Positions 19,101 through 29,115 of a stretch of 64,000 nt of DNA are shown piece after piece. The DNA comes from a virus. The stretch is taken from the IMG/VR virus record IMGVR_UViG_3300027747_003534, positions 62,001-126,000 of that record; one strand, given 5' to 3'. Under the pieces are notes generated by a model. It was not told the origin of the DNA, ran no database searches, and saw only the letters and a list, made by a program, of their open reading frames with translations. Position 1 is the first letter of the stretch. The number at the start of each line of letters is the position of its first letter. The translations under genes and the position numbers were made by a program.

Positions 19101-21191
19101 GACAATCCTGGAAAAGCTGGTTTATACGGAGCAGGTACTATTAATAACTTAGCCGGACCTGTTAATGTTAAGGAAGATCCTGAATTGGTTCCATGGAATT
19201 TTGGAGGTATGGAGAATTTGGATTCGTATGTTTGTAAAACAATAGATAATGATGCTGCTTATCAACAAGTTCATGAAAATGGAGAATTAGGGATAGTAGG
19301 AATAGATACTAGTTTAGGATTGGTAGGAGATGTGTTGGTCGCTGGTGGTCCTTTAATATCTAATATTGTTGTTAATATTGCTGAAGATGGTATAACATCT
19401 AATTATACGCTAAGAACATATACTAGAAAATTAGGATTTTTTAATAAAGACAACACCGATAGGTTCAAGCAGCTTGCACTAGATAATTTTAAACAAAAAA
19501 AAGCTTTGAATGATTCTATTAATACAGCACAAAATGTATTAAAGGCTAATTTTGCAAAAACTATGGAGACTATTAGTAGTAGTGATATTCCTAAACAATT
19601 AAAATGGAGTCCTGGTAAAATTCTATTTGGGGCAAACAGGACTCATATTCATCCGGATTCTTCAGCTGTAATAGCCGGCTATAGTCCAGATTGGCATATG
19701 GCTCCTTATGGGCAAGCAAATACTAATCCAGTTGATTTGCCAAGATATGTAGGAGATATTGGGCTATATGAAACTGATGAAGCTCCAAGAGAACTTTTAA
19801 CAGACTATGATAGAAAATCTATTATGAGCTTAGATGGTATATTATCTCCTATTTCTTTTTATCCTAGTCCTTATGGATCAACATATAATATTACTAAATA
19901 TCCTAGAAGTAGATGTCCTATATGTTTAGGAGCAGGAACGTATTCTTATAAAAAATTAAATAACCCAACAATTAATAACTCAAGCTCATTTAGCACAGTA
20001 ACTAATAGCATTGAAGTTGTATCAAGCGTAGCTTGTGGATTTTGTGAACTAGACGATGAAAAAACTAAAAATAAATATATTGGGGCCTCTCCAAAAGAAA
20101 CTACTCCTCCATTTGTTATAGCGAGTGGTAATGATCTGGAAATTATTTCTAGAAATAGTATGTCTGCTTTGAGCGGAATTAGTGGTAATCCTATTATCAA
20201 TTATTCAACACTAAATCCAGTTTTATTAATGAGTGGAGAATTTGGTTGTGAACAAAATAGACAAAGCGGGGATACTGTTCCTCATTGTATAGATATGGTA
20301 TCAAATGGAATAGCTCCTCCATTTGGTGATGACAGTTTAAAACTATCCTATAGTGCTAATATTAATCATTTTTATAATCCTATAGACTATAATTATAATA
20401 ATTACTGCTCTCAACGAGGTATAACAAAACCAAGCTATACTGCAGTAGCTGGTTATTCTAATACCGAGAATTTACCGGCTAATAATATGAGATTTTTTGG
20501 CTTACGGGGGCCAGTAATGGTTCATGGTTGGGGTTATGATACCGAAGGATATCCTGTACCGAATGCTTCTGGAGAATTTTTACTAGATAGTAATGGAGCT
20601 ATTAAAAAAGACTCAGACAACAAGCCCCTGTATAAAAACCAAACACAAAATGTTGATGGCTCTTGGACGAAACCTTATAGAGAACATAAATTTTTTAAAG
20701 GTTGGGGTCAAATGCCAGGAACTTGGCCTGTTGGTCCAATAGATCTTAGATGGGATGCTAAGGCCAAAGTATGGACTGTTGGAGCTAATTATAAAAATGT
20801 ATGGATTAAAATAGAAAATGATTTAGTAAATAAACAACCGTCTAGAGGAGAAATAATAAGTGATCTAAATAATAACCCTTTGCCTAGTGGTCTTAGAAAA
20901 TTAGTTTTTGTAAAAGATGAATTGCAAATTAATCCCGCCCCAAGAGGAGCTCAAATTTATTGTAAATATGATAGTGATAGTGGTTTTTATCAACCTATTT
21001 ATAATAGACCATTTATAACATCAGGAATTATACAGGGAGGAACTACTGTACAATTATATCAAGTATTTAGTAGTGGCCAGATCACTTACACTACAGCATT
21101 TGATAACCCTATAGGCTTTAGTGTATCTCAGGGAAATAAAGGAGTTTTTGTTTATATAGATAGTGCGTGGGTTTTACAGTCACATAGTTAG
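16173..21191 (+). CDS. Probable baseplate hub-type protein, giant, with CxxCxGxG zinc knuckle
   Basis: 1,672 residues. The N-terminal 200 residues have features I associate with phage baseplate hub proteins: an opening FLGCSITKFNFNLAWG strand, then FGGLIKSWK at about residue 129, a YEVTLQG strand and a NSYLIINNYIGS segment. The middle is Tyr/Asn/Ser-rich and unassigned. Around residues 1246-1300 there is CPICLGAG followed about 40 residues later by CGFC, resembling one zinc site of the DnaJ CxxCxGxG domain. The C-terminal part has several Trp/Gly-rich segments. Usual hub proteins are 350-800 residues, so this one carries a large C-terminal extension. Hub assignment rests on motif recognition and gene order, and needs a profile search. 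Confidence 0.5.
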   Translation: MSLVQTQFLGCSITKFNFNLAWGEDNSQANITVVYDDSKSSSSVANQADSVKTSLINRMSSNGDIPTQNSYIISQSIPSDMSVSAKKRRWPTNSTVSTTSEEADPNFIGLNYDIIGCPARFKYDTNLEFGGLIKSWKTVGSVSGKDMYEVTLQGYSTLLNNSYLIINNYIGSISDFVDSDWASPMIVDTVGGGTPTLYQGNIPNVFNVYGSYESAVFGSSLKNDRGMSAKQIYNFLRNSFSSQNQYNPYGGLVTKTVANFGGSIIGTSSLQDQGLCRDISCADSIQRSLFSIDISDIPIPPDTLYIPNSVISIGEFIRILCEGAGCDYSVIFINSTSGNFTGTIKIKTVSRRSIPSPNALKIQINNLINQNSSKISSYSYGQEISDNPLRLMYIGGKQKRLYQALSTNLSQTQTTMVYDPYKGVFMGLPAATVNQYMVPDRKFTRRFNSWTEGVGYVGQQATATDFYSTVNLGSVYSRWKNNYEGVDSSSNSSTSNSNYAIYNDIISPYFGMNGDTYSDSGAGNFSGTENNYSYSDARKVYWDKETNQLMIVFIKNDITRVLSNPYYDASSFIVIENELRAAGAGFESWFTYCFDNFFSTNIESLMKGYFSSTYGGNSYFKAISIIKWNSIGKQSGSMSFNNHPGNINIDNANAYVRAFYQDLNKVWEIMKKVHDTYYGKSYMVRTPSVLYYQDPESGQYFYNWQISTDGAWEENGTFIDDTMVIGSTVADTFRDEVGKIKPILGFNANADKSTKDDWLDTQLQASAAGGMGAMHAVIQKEYRKFTSRAEQNKFFYFPLEHNLSPSDYTYIQYASPSVQNQGYSFPSVNDGSFTTPKGDSIPQGYSYKMYVAASAQEQLVYIDGTPRVVMSIDQPIKLGGGKNECERSLVFTMLHDAILASKYNRTFKSGFDSTKIRDGALLSWFLCGNARISNDINTTVSVNDSGPNIPIEPKATCPAFAAIPIQFNLATYGPWIDNPGKAGLYGAGTINNLAGPVNVKEDPELVPWNFGGMENLDSYVCKTIDNDAAYQQVHENGELGIVGIDTSLGLVGDVLVAGGPLISNIVVNIAEDGITSNYTLRTYTRKLGFFNKDNTDRFKQLALDNFKQKKALNDSINTAQNVLKANFAKTMETISSSDIPKQLKWSPGKILFGANRTHIHPDSSAVIAGYSPDWHMAPYGQANTNPVDLPRYVGDIGLYETDEAPRELLTDYDRKSIMSLDGILSPISFYPSPYGSTYNITKYPRSRCPICLGAGTYSYKKLNNPTINNSSSFSTVTNSIEVVSSVACGFCELDDEKTKNKYIGASPKETTPPFVIASGNDLEIISRNSMSALSGISGNPIINYSTLNPVLLMSGEFGCEQNRQSGDTVPHCIDMVSNGIAPPFGDDSLKLSYSANINHFYNPIDYNYNNYCSQRGITKPSYTAVAGYSNTENLPANNMRFFGLRGPVMVHGWGYDTEGYPVPNASGEFLLDSNGAIKKDSDNKPLYKNQTQNVDGSWTKPYREHKFFKGWGQMPGTWPVGPIDLRWDAKAKVWTVGANYKNVWIKIENDLVNKQPSRGEIISDLNNNPLPSGLRKLVFVKDELQINPAPRGAQIYCKYDSDSGFYQPIYNRPFITSGIIQGGTTVQLYQVFSSGQITYTTAFDNPIGFSVSQGNKGVFVYIDSAWVLQSHS

Positions 21192-21198
21192 GTTATCA

Positions 21199-24100
21199 AT
21201 GAGTAGTTGTTACATATTCAATAAATCATTATTAGAAAGTGTTAATTATAGTCAAGCTACTATTAATACCACAGCGTTATCTGCACTAATACCTGCTTTT
21301 GATAGCAGTACTAGTGGACTTTGGTTACCTATCATTATATCTTCTTCAACATTATCAGATGTTGATTTTTTAATACAACCAAAAAGTAATCCTTCACAAG
21401 TATCATTCGATCCCACAAACTGTACAGATGCTAGTAGCTATGATTATGACACATTACAATTAGATGCTTCTTTTAATTGTTCATATTGTAATAATTTTTT
21501 GACACCAGATTATAAGGCAACTTGGAATCTGACAGATGCCGATGGTGCCTCCAAGGGTCCTTTTACATCTGATTGTTCAAGTGGGGCCTGTGATACAAGA
21601 ATGAGGAAAGATGATTATTTACAAAAAATACCAATACTGAACCAAAATTATTTGAATAAATTTTTTGATTTCAAGTATCTTAAACAATTCCCAGCAGCAT
21701 CAAATCCTGGATTAGGTTTTGGTTCATTTATAACATTTCCTCAAAATTCTTTAACTAGCATATTTTCCCAATCTCCACAACTAATAATAGATTGGAGAAT
21801 AAAAGAAACTATTGATGAAATACCATACGATTTATCAACCTCTCAATATAATTCACAGTATGATCATGACAAAGCTTATAATAAAGCCAAATATTTATCT
21901 CAAACATGTGGTAATTTTATACATAGAAGTTCTTTAAATGAATCAGAATCAAATATTAATAAATTACTACCAGATGTTGATAACTTTATAACTCCATATG
22001 GTTTTGATAAAGATACTTACCATAATATTTTTATTAAAACAAAAAAAGTAGCATCTTATTGGAAATGGAATTATAATTCTGGTGTTTTATGCTGGTATAG
22101 ATATTTTGATACAAATAAAACTTCGGATACTAGACCAATAAAAGGTGTTGATTTATATATTTCTCCTGGAGATGTTTTTTATGCAACGAATGACGGACCA
22201 GAACCAAATAATACTATAACAGAATTTGATAGTGCTTCAAATGCAATTAAACCATGTCCCTCCGGATTAAAAATTATAAAAGCATCAGGAGTAGCTGAAA
22301 TTATTCCATCAGGATCAGCATTTACCTACATATCTGCTAATATATATTCTAAATTTAGGTCTATTTATAATAGAATAAATAAAGCTGTGAGCGCTGATGG
22401 CTCTAGTAAAACAGTACAACAAAAATTTGATTTGGCGGCTTTGTTGGCAACAGCTCCAGAATATGATGAAATAACAGTTGATTTAACAAAAAGGAATGCA
22501 TCATATTCATATATAATTAATAATTATTTTCAAATTTCCGGATTAAATATAGATATGTTATCTGGTACTGAGTATGGATCAGTCGGTAAACTTAACTATA
22601 TTAAAAACTCTGGAGATTTAATTAATACATTAGCAAATAAATATGGGGCCTATCTATGGTGTCCTCATAATACCACATCTACTATACAATTATCTAATAA
22701 TATTAATCATCAATGTTTAATAGATTTAGATTTCGACGTTGTTGCTTCAATATCTGATGTGAAAATGAGCTCAAATACTTGTACGCCAACAACAGACTGT
22801 ACCGCTAATACATTGCAAAAGAATTTTAGCTATTCTCAAAAGTTTGTTGTAGGAAATGTCACATTTGAATCTCGTTTAAATACAGGTACCCAATATAAAG
22901 CTGTTTGTAAAAATAATGCTATGGTAAAAACAAATAGTATTCAAACAGCAGGGTTACTATTAAATAGTAGTACAATAAAAGAGGTTCCCTATAATAGTGG
23001 TTGTTATACTTTTTCAGATAATTATCCAAGAATACTCGTAAATGGACAAACTCCTGCAAATAGCTGTTGTAATAACTATAATGATTCGGATAACTATCCA
23101 TGTAATTTTTGTGATCCAGATAGTACGTATTATTTACCAAATGTCAAGGCAAATAAGATATGCACAGAATATACTGGTAATGACAGCTGGTGCGATCAAA
23201 GATCTGCTTTTGGAGATAGGCCCGCTAGGAATATTCAAAACAATACCTTATATTATAAACGGTCTTATCCTGCTGCTGCATTTAATCCGCATCTTGACTA
23301 TGTTGCTTTTCATCATCAAGGAGGAGTATTTTTTAAAAATAACTTATTTGGTGACAACATTAGCGGAACAACAGCATTCGGTAGTAACTCATTATTTAAT
23401 GATACCAATGGAGGTATTTGTAAGCTAGAATTTACAACTAGTAATGTTGGTATTAAGATATATTCTTTAAAAATAGAAAAATTAAGAGGTAGCTCATCAG
23501 ATAGCGCTGGTTGTAGAGCATTCCCCATATCTAATAAATGTAAATGTTTTAATATGTTAAAGGTGACTGATTTTCCTTATAGATGCGGTTCTTCACAAAT
23601 AACATATGGAGCTGGTAGTATATATACCCCTAATCTTTCTACACAATTTAGTCCACCAGTTAAAGCCTATGGCGGATATTCATTAAATGATATTAATAAA
23701 TTGTTAGGAGGAGGAGAAATTTCAAGTCAAATTGCTGCTCTGAAAAAAGAAATTAATAATTTAAGCGAAACTATAAAATTTATGGAATTAGCTGGATTAT
23801 CAATAGATAAAGATGGAACAACTCTTGAGTCATATAAAAATGATAGAACATCAAAAAGAAGTACATTAAATGGCCTAACTCAAGCCTTAGCTGAATTTAG
23901 AATTCCCGGCCACCCTGAACCAGAAAATATTTTATCTTCAGCAAGTAAATATATTGATCCTATTTACCCATATGGGAAAAGTAGATCCGTAACAGCTACA
24001 TTAAATAATTATGTTACAACATATTATAATATAACTTTACCATCTTATAATACTGTTCATTCAGATATTTGGGCTGAAATTATAGAAGATATAGATTTAT

Positions 24101-27100
24101 TCAAACCTACTATACTTAATGAGTATTTTGAAATTACAGGAATGATTCCAATTGGAAATGAAGAAGGAATTCCGATTATCGAAGGAGGAGCTTCTCCTAA
24201 TCTGGGCTACCAAAGATTTGCAAATGAAGTTATAATTGATAATACAACATTATATTCTAAACAGAAAAAAAATATAGCTTCAAAAGGAAATACTTTTTCT
24301 AATACTGTATCTATATCTATAACTAATCCATATCTTGAAGCATTAGCGTCTAGATACGAACTATATCCTCCTTTTGGTAGTTTTTGTCAAAAAAATATTT
24401 TTGCATCAAGAGGGGATGAGACATCTTCTGTTTCTATAAAGTTTTATAAAATACCACGAAAACAAATTTTAAATTTTTATATCAAAAAGCCAAAATCTCT
24501 TGGAGTTTTGAAAAAGGGATTTTTTCATCCTAATAAAGGCCTAACTTCTGACTCTAGCTATACAGATAAAACCCCTATTATTCAATATGATACATATAAT
24601 TATATTATAGACTATGATAAAGATAATTTTTCTCCAAGTGCTCAATATAGCACGAGTGGAATTGTATTATATGGAGAAATGAATGATACTATACGAAGAA
24701 CCATAAGTCAGATTAATGATTTTGATAATCATAGAAAATTAAGACTATATTTATTTATTAATAATGGATGGTATGAATACAGCATTCCAAATATAGGAGG
24801 ATTTTATAACAATAATAATTTAAGTATAGGTCCACCATTTGTATTTGAATATTTAAATAATGAAAAAGATACAACAGCAATAGGTCCTTGGTTGCCAGCA
24901 GTTCCTAAAAAAAATATTGATTTTAATTTTATTTACAATTATCCTATAAAAAATATTGATGATCCAAATTTAATTTTTATTAATAATAAGTACTTACTAA
25001 AAATTAGCAAAAATACAAATAATGCTAAACAAATAATATTAGAGGGAGTAAGACCATATTTTTATATTGCCGAAAAAGATTCTGCTACTACTATTGCTAG
25101 TTCTACCATTGAAAATATGACTTCTGATGAGCAAGAGTCTATAACGTATAGCAATCCTGAAATTAAATTAGGTGATGGATTAAGATATAGATATATTGAT
25201 GGTCCTAAAAACCAAGCAAGTTCTTATATTTTTTCTGATTATAATTATTTATATACTAATTTTAGCGATCTACATATTGACTATACTTCAGCTAATCAAT
25301 TAGGATATGTATATAATACTAAAAAATTATGCAACCAAGAGATAGTAATAGTTGATGCTTCAAAGCCTAGTAAACAATATGTGGGTAAAATAATAGAAAA
25401 AAATATTTATGCACATGTTGTTGATCGATATGGCAATAGAATAAAATCAAGTAGTTCATCTAAAGATCAATATATCAAAATATATACTGAACTAGTATTA
25501 GAGAATAATTTACGATATGATACTGCATATTTAGATTTTAATAGGCTATACCAAAATGACCAAAGCGCTGATGGTATGGATTCTTTCCTTGTTTTTAAGG
25601 ATTTAAAGTCTTCATTGGGTCTTAAAAAAGAGACAGATCATGTTTTATATAATCCTATTATAGAAACTAAGTGGGGAGACTTGATAGGTTTTGATGACCG
25701 AAAACAGATTAATGAAATTACTAGCTATATATATAATAATAATTATTTAAATCAATTCTATCCTTCTTCGCCATATCTTAATCATTTTTATAAAACAATC
25801 ATTAATAATGCTAATTATTCTAATCATAATTTTTTATTAAAAACCTCAAATAGTAATATTAATTTATCTACGACGGGGCTAGTTTACTATACTATTCATC
25901 AAAAATATAATGTAGACTACTATAAAGATTTAGCTAGATATGACTATTTACCTATAAATAATTATCTGCCCTTTATAGATATTAATATTTTGCCTAATCC
26001 TGGTGAAAGTAGTAATACTATTAGAAGTACTATAAATTCTTCTTTTAATTTTACCAATAATAAATTATGGTCTGGGATAATTAATATTAGTGGAATATAT
26101 ACAAATTTAGAAAGTAATCATGATTGGGCGGGTTATTTATCTCCAAGAGCAAATCAAAAAGAATATTTTTGGATTAACTTAGATTCACAAAATAAACTAA
26201 AATCATCCTTAACATTACAAAGTTCGGTTGGAGGTTTTTATTCTAATACATTAAGAATTAATGATACTCCTCTTCAATTGACGTCTATTACTTATAGCGG
26301 AAGTAATCTTCCAAGTACTCCCACTGATGGATGTAGACAAATGTTTAGGGCAGGAGGTATTACTTTGGGTGATATTACTATTCCTAACAATTCTGTATTC
26401 GATTTTAGTCATTTTACAAGTTCGTCTACTGGAGGAGGTACTTTTGCAAGGTATCCTGTTTATTGTGATTCTGATACTCTTACTGGTTGTGATAGTAAAA
26501 CATGCGGCATTAGTACTGTTGGTTGGGATAGTTTCTCATCAACATACACAGCATATACCCCTAAACAATTATCAATATCAGATATTGCAAAAAAAAATGA
26601 TATTCCATATATTTTATCATATGATGGAGGATTTTATAATCCAATAGGGAATAGTGGAGTTAATTATATTCAAAGATTTGAACTTAATCCAGATAGTACC
26701 TTATTTCAAGAGTCATTATGTAACTCTACAAATATTCCAAGACCAAATGATGCTAAAGTTTCTGTTTTAAATGAAGAATATCAAAGCATGCTTTCTTCTA
26801 GTATAGTTACTGATCATACAGCTCTTGTAAATAATACAGATACTTTAGCTAATGAGATGTTGTTTCGTCTAATATATGGAGAACAACAAAAAATTAATTT
26901 AGAAAGAATAGATAATTTAAGTGATTATATTAAAAATAAAGATTTATACAAGTATATAGAGCCAGAAATTGAAGCTAAAGATATATACAAAAATATACCA
27001 TATGATTTAGATAATACAGCCGATTGTTCTGATCGTAAAATAAATGGATCTATATCTATAGATGGTATTTTAGCATTAAATAAACAGGTTGATGTTACTA

Positions 27101-27999
27101 TTGGTAATGTAGATATGCAATTTAGAATAGAAAAAGATGATAATGGAATAGTTAATATTAGACTATATTGTTCGTCATTATCTGCTGGATATATAGATTC
27201 AAAAATTTATGAAGAAAGAACTACTGGAACTAGTCTTATAGTGGCAGATAGTGTTGTAAGTGGACCTGGAATTACCCAAGTAGCAACCTGTACAGAAAGA
27301 GGCCAGTTTGGCTTGACTCTTTCAAAAGCAATAACTTCGGCTACTGTTACTAATACTCTTGATTGTAGTAAGCCACCGCAACTAACCGCAACAGCTGAGT
27401 TTCCAATAGAATTAAGTGATTATGCGTGTTCTGGTACTAATTACCCTGGAGATCCAACTAGAGGTTGCATCTGCGAAAGGGGTTTACCAATATATTATTC
27501 AAGTCATCAAGCTTGTTCTGACAGAAATGATTTTTCTTATGATTATCCGGTCAATAGAGGAGTTGGTCCGTCTGTTGCTGTTGGAACAGAATTTACTAGT
27601 ACAGAAACTACTATTATGGTTGGTGACGGCGACAAGAGCAGAGGAGTTTTTAATAGGTGCTTTAATGGATCCACGTCTCTACTTAATTGCGGAGTAAATA
27701 CAAATCTTGGAGGTATAGAAGATATTCCTAAAACTACCGCTGTTAAGGATTATACACCAAGTTTTGATTCTTCATCGGGTGACAGCGACACATCCTGTCA
27801 TTCAATTGACGACGCTCGATTTAGTCCTTTTGGAGTTTTTTATCCTCCAAACCCAGGATCTACTGCAGATGCTTGTGAGTGTCAAGATTATACATATGGA
27901 TATTGTAGACGTGGTAGTTGCGCAGGAATTTCAACGTTTCCTTACTCTTTTGAATATTGTAGACATTCTATAACTTTAATGGGATATAAAAAAAGATAA
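21199..27999 (+). CDS. Giant cysteine-containing virion protein, function unknown
   Basis: The frame is open from a GTG at 21163, inside the hub gene, but the ATG at 21199, seven bases after the hub stop, is the better start; this gives 2,266 residues. It is rich in Tyr, Asn, Ser and Ile, with clusters of Cys pairs: CSYC near residue 96, CNFC within a Cys-rich stretch near residue 635, CKC near residue 780, and a C-terminal region with many Cys (last 250 residues). A predicted coiled coil lies around residues 840-890 (Ile/Leu/Lys/Glu heptads). No enzymatic motif was seen. Its location between the hub and other Cys-rich genes suggests a tail-tip or baseplate periphery protein. It is one of the two largest products in the window and I cannot name its family. 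Confidence 0.5.
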   Translation: MSSCYIFNKSLLESVNYSQATINTTALSALIPAFDSSTSGLWLPIIISSSTLSDVDFLIQPKSNPSQVSFDPTNCTDASSYDYDTLQLDASFNCSYCNNFLTPDYKATWNLTDADGASKGPFTSDCSSGACDTRMRKDDYLQKIPILNQNYLNKFFDFKYLKQFPAASNPGLGFGSFITFPQNSLTSIFSQSPQLIIDWRIKETIDEIPYDLSTSQYNSQYDHDKAYNKAKYLSQTCGNFIHRSSLNESESNINKLLPDVDNFITPYGFDKDTYHNIFIKTKKVASYWKWNYNSGVLCWYRYFDTNKTSDTRPIKGVDLYISPGDVFYATNDGPEPNNTITEFDSASNAIKPCPSGLKIIKASGVAEIIPSGSAFTYISANIYSKFRSIYNRINKAVSADGSSKTVQQKFDLAALLATAPEYDEITVDLTKRNASYSYIINNYFQISGLNIDMLSGTEYGSVGKLNYIKNSGDLINTLANKYGAYLWCPHNTTSTIQLSNNINHQCLIDLDFDVVASISDVKMSSNTCTPTTDCTANTLQKNFSYSQKFVVGNVTFESRLNTGTQYKAVCKNNAMVKTNSIQTAGLLLNSSTIKEVPYNSGCYTFSDNYPRILVNGQTPANSCCNNYNDSDNYPCNFCDPDSTYYLPNVKANKICTEYTGNDSWCDQRSAFGDRPARNIQNNTLYYKRSYPAAAFNPHLDYVAFHHQGGVFFKNNLFGDNISGTTAFGSNSLFNDTNGGICKLEFTTSNVGIKIYSLKIEKLRGSSSDSAGCRAFPISNKCKCFNMLKVTDFPYRCGSSQITYGAGSIYTPNLSTQFSPPVKAYGGYSLNDINKLLGGGEISSQIAALKKEINNLSETIKFMELAGLSIDKDGTTLESYKNDRTSKRSTLNGLTQALAEFRIPGHPEPENILSSASKYIDPIYPYGKSRSVTATLNNYVTTYYNITLPSYNTVHSDIWAEIIEDIDLFKPTILNEYFEITGMIPIGNEEGIPIIEGGASPNLGYQRFANEVIIDNTTLYSKQKKNIASKGNTFSNTVSISITNPYLEALASRYELYPPFGSFCQKNIFASRGDETSSVSIKFYKIPRKQILNFYIKKPKSLGVLKKGFFHPNKGLTSDSSYTDKTPIIQYDTYNYIIDYDKDNFSPSAQYSTSGIVLYGEMNDTIRRTISQINDFDNHRKLRLYLFINNGWYEYSIPNIGGFYNNNNLSIGPPFVFEYLNNEKDTTAIGPWLPAVPKKNIDFNFIYNYPIKNIDDPNLIFINNKYLLKISKNTNNAKQIILEGVRPYFYIAEKDSATTIASSTIENMTSDEQESITYSNPEIKLGDGLRYRYIDGPKNQASSYIFSDYNYLYTNFSDLHIDYTSANQLGYVYNTKKLCNQEIVIVDASKPSKQYVGKIIEKNIYAHVVDRYGNRIKSSSSSKDQYIKIYTELVLENNLRYDTAYLDFNRLYQNDQSADGMDSFLVFKDLKSSLGLKKETDHVLYNPIIETKWGDLIGFDDRKQINEITSYIYNNNYLNQFYPSSPYLNHFYKTIINNANYSNHNFLLKTSNSNINLSTTGLVYYTIHQKYNVDYYKDLARYDYLPINNYLPFIDINILPNPGESSNTIRSTINSSFNFTNNKLWSGIINISGIYTNLESNHDWAGYLSPRANQKEYFWINLDSQNKLKSSLTLQSSVGGFYSNTLRINDTPLQLTSITYSGSNLPSTPTDGCRQMFRAGGITLGDITIPNNSVFDFSHFTSSSTGGGTFARYPVYCDSDTLTGCDSKTCGISTVGWDSFSSTYTAYTPKQLSISDIAKKNDIPYILSYDGGFYNPIGNSGVNYIQRFELNPDSTLFQESLCNSTNIPRPNDAKVSVLNEEYQSMLSSSIVTDHTALVNNTDTLANEMLFRLIYGEQQKINLERIDNLSDYIKNKDLYKYIEPEIEAKDIYKNIPYDLDNTADCSDRKINGSISIDGILALNKQVDVTIGNVDMQFRIEKDDNGIVNIRLYCSSLSAGYIDSKIYEERTTGTSLIVADSVVSGPGITQVATCTERGQFGLTLSKAITSATVTNTLDCSKPPQLTATAEFPIELSDYACSGTNYPGDPTRGCICERGLPIYYSSHQACSDRNDFSYDYPVNRGVGPSVAVGTEFTSTETTIMVGDGDKSRGVFNRCFNGSTSLLNCGVNTNLGGIEDIPKTTAVKDYTPSFDSSSGDSDTSCHSIDDARFSPFGVFYPPNPGSTADACECQDYTYGYCRRGSCAGISTFPYSFEYCRHSITLMGYKKR

Positions 28000-28002
28000 A
28001 TT

Positions 28003-29115
28003 ATGAGTAGCGTATCTTTTACAGAAAAATGCATATGGAGTTTCAATCAATCATCTCCAGCCAAAACTTATTATATACATAAAGCAATAACAACAACAAA
28101 TAATCCAAATTATACTCCGTCATGTTCTCAAAAATTATGCGATATAACATATGATAATAATAAAATAACCGTTATTATGGGAGGAGGTAAAAAGGTCTGT
28201 ATACCAATTACTATTACAAATTCTTGTCCGTCTATTATTGTTAAAATTCCTAATGATACTTTCTCTGTTGTTGATTCTATTGATAGCGAATGTTCTAATG
28301 ATAGTATAGTATCAGATTCTGCTACAACTAGTGATTTTCATCCTAATTGGGAAATAATTACAGAAACTAGAACATGTGTACTTGGATATTTTTTGATAGG
28401 AGGTAATCCAAATTCAAATGGCCCAATGCCTAATATAGGAGGATGTATTCGTTGTCCTGGTTCGTCTCAATCAGGTGATCAGTGTGCTCCGCTTTGCGAC
28501 AGAGAGTGTGGTTATGGTAATTGTGGAGCATCGGGGGATGGGTCTAGACCATGGCATGTTTATATTGGTAGAACAGAAGTAGCTTTTCCAGTAGAAACAT
28601 CAAATGCGGAAGTCAATGCTCTTCTTGGGTCGCAATGGAGAAGTAATATGAAGCAGCTATTTGATAATATAGCAGCATGTAAGAATACAATTCCTGGAAA
28701 TATTCCCAATGAGGAACTTTTGCTTAATGATCCTAGAGTATATTCTGTAAATGATATAGTAGAAGGAATAGTACCAGGAACATGCAAGTTAGGTTCTGCA
28801 ACACTAGAATACGATGCAACTATGTATAGAGCAACTGATACTGGTGCTATTTCAGCAGCTACTAAAGTTTATGTTGAAGTGGCATACTATACCTATGACT
28901 ATAGACGTCCTAAAAATATTCAAGATATTTTAAAAACAGAAGAGATAACAAAAAAATGTAATGAGAAATCTTCTCAATGCGATACGTCATTGAGAATAAC
29001 CTCTAATTATAAGAATATATCTTGCAATAATACGCCATCATGTTATGATACTAGTACTACTAAATGTCCTGATGATCAATATTGCTGTAGAGCTAATAAA
29101 ATAGAATTTTTATGA
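28003..29115 (+). CDS. Very cysteine-rich virion-associated protein, unknown
   Basis: 370 residues with about 22 cysteines by count, spread throughout. A dense cluster (CIRC, then C-x3-C-x3-C-x4-C within about 25 residues) lies near residues 150-177, and the C-terminus holds another run ending in CPDDQYCC. No signal peptide or membrane segment is evident. It begins three bases after the giant gene and ends with an ATGA overlap into the next gene. The Cys pattern could bind several zinc ions or form disulfides in the mature virion. It shares its Cys-rich, Ser/Asn-rich style with the C-terminus of the preceding protein, which suggests a common structural context. Confidence 0.5.
   Translation: MSSVSFTEKCIWSFNQSSPAKTYYIHKAITTTNNPNYTPSCSQKLCDITYDNNKITVIMGGGKKVCIPITITNSCPSIIVKIPNDTFSVVDSIDSECSNDSIVSDSATTSDFHPNWEIITETRTCVLGYFLIGGNPNSNGPMPNIGGCIRCPGSSQSGDQCAPLCDRECGYGNCGASGDGSRPWHVYIGRTEVAFPVETSNAEVNALLGSQWRSNMKQLFDNIAACKNTIPGNIPNEELLLNDPRVYSVNDIVEGIVPGTCKLGSATLEYDATMYRATDTGAISAATKVYVEVAYYTYDYRRPKNIQDILKTEEITKKCNEKSSQCDTSLRITSNYKNISCNNTPSCYDTSTTKCPDDQYCCRANKIEFL

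Noticed and set aside
21163-21198. GTG at 21163 as the start of the giant protein
   Set aside because: It is inside the hub gene by 29 bases; the ATG at 21199 just after the hub stop fits the operon better.
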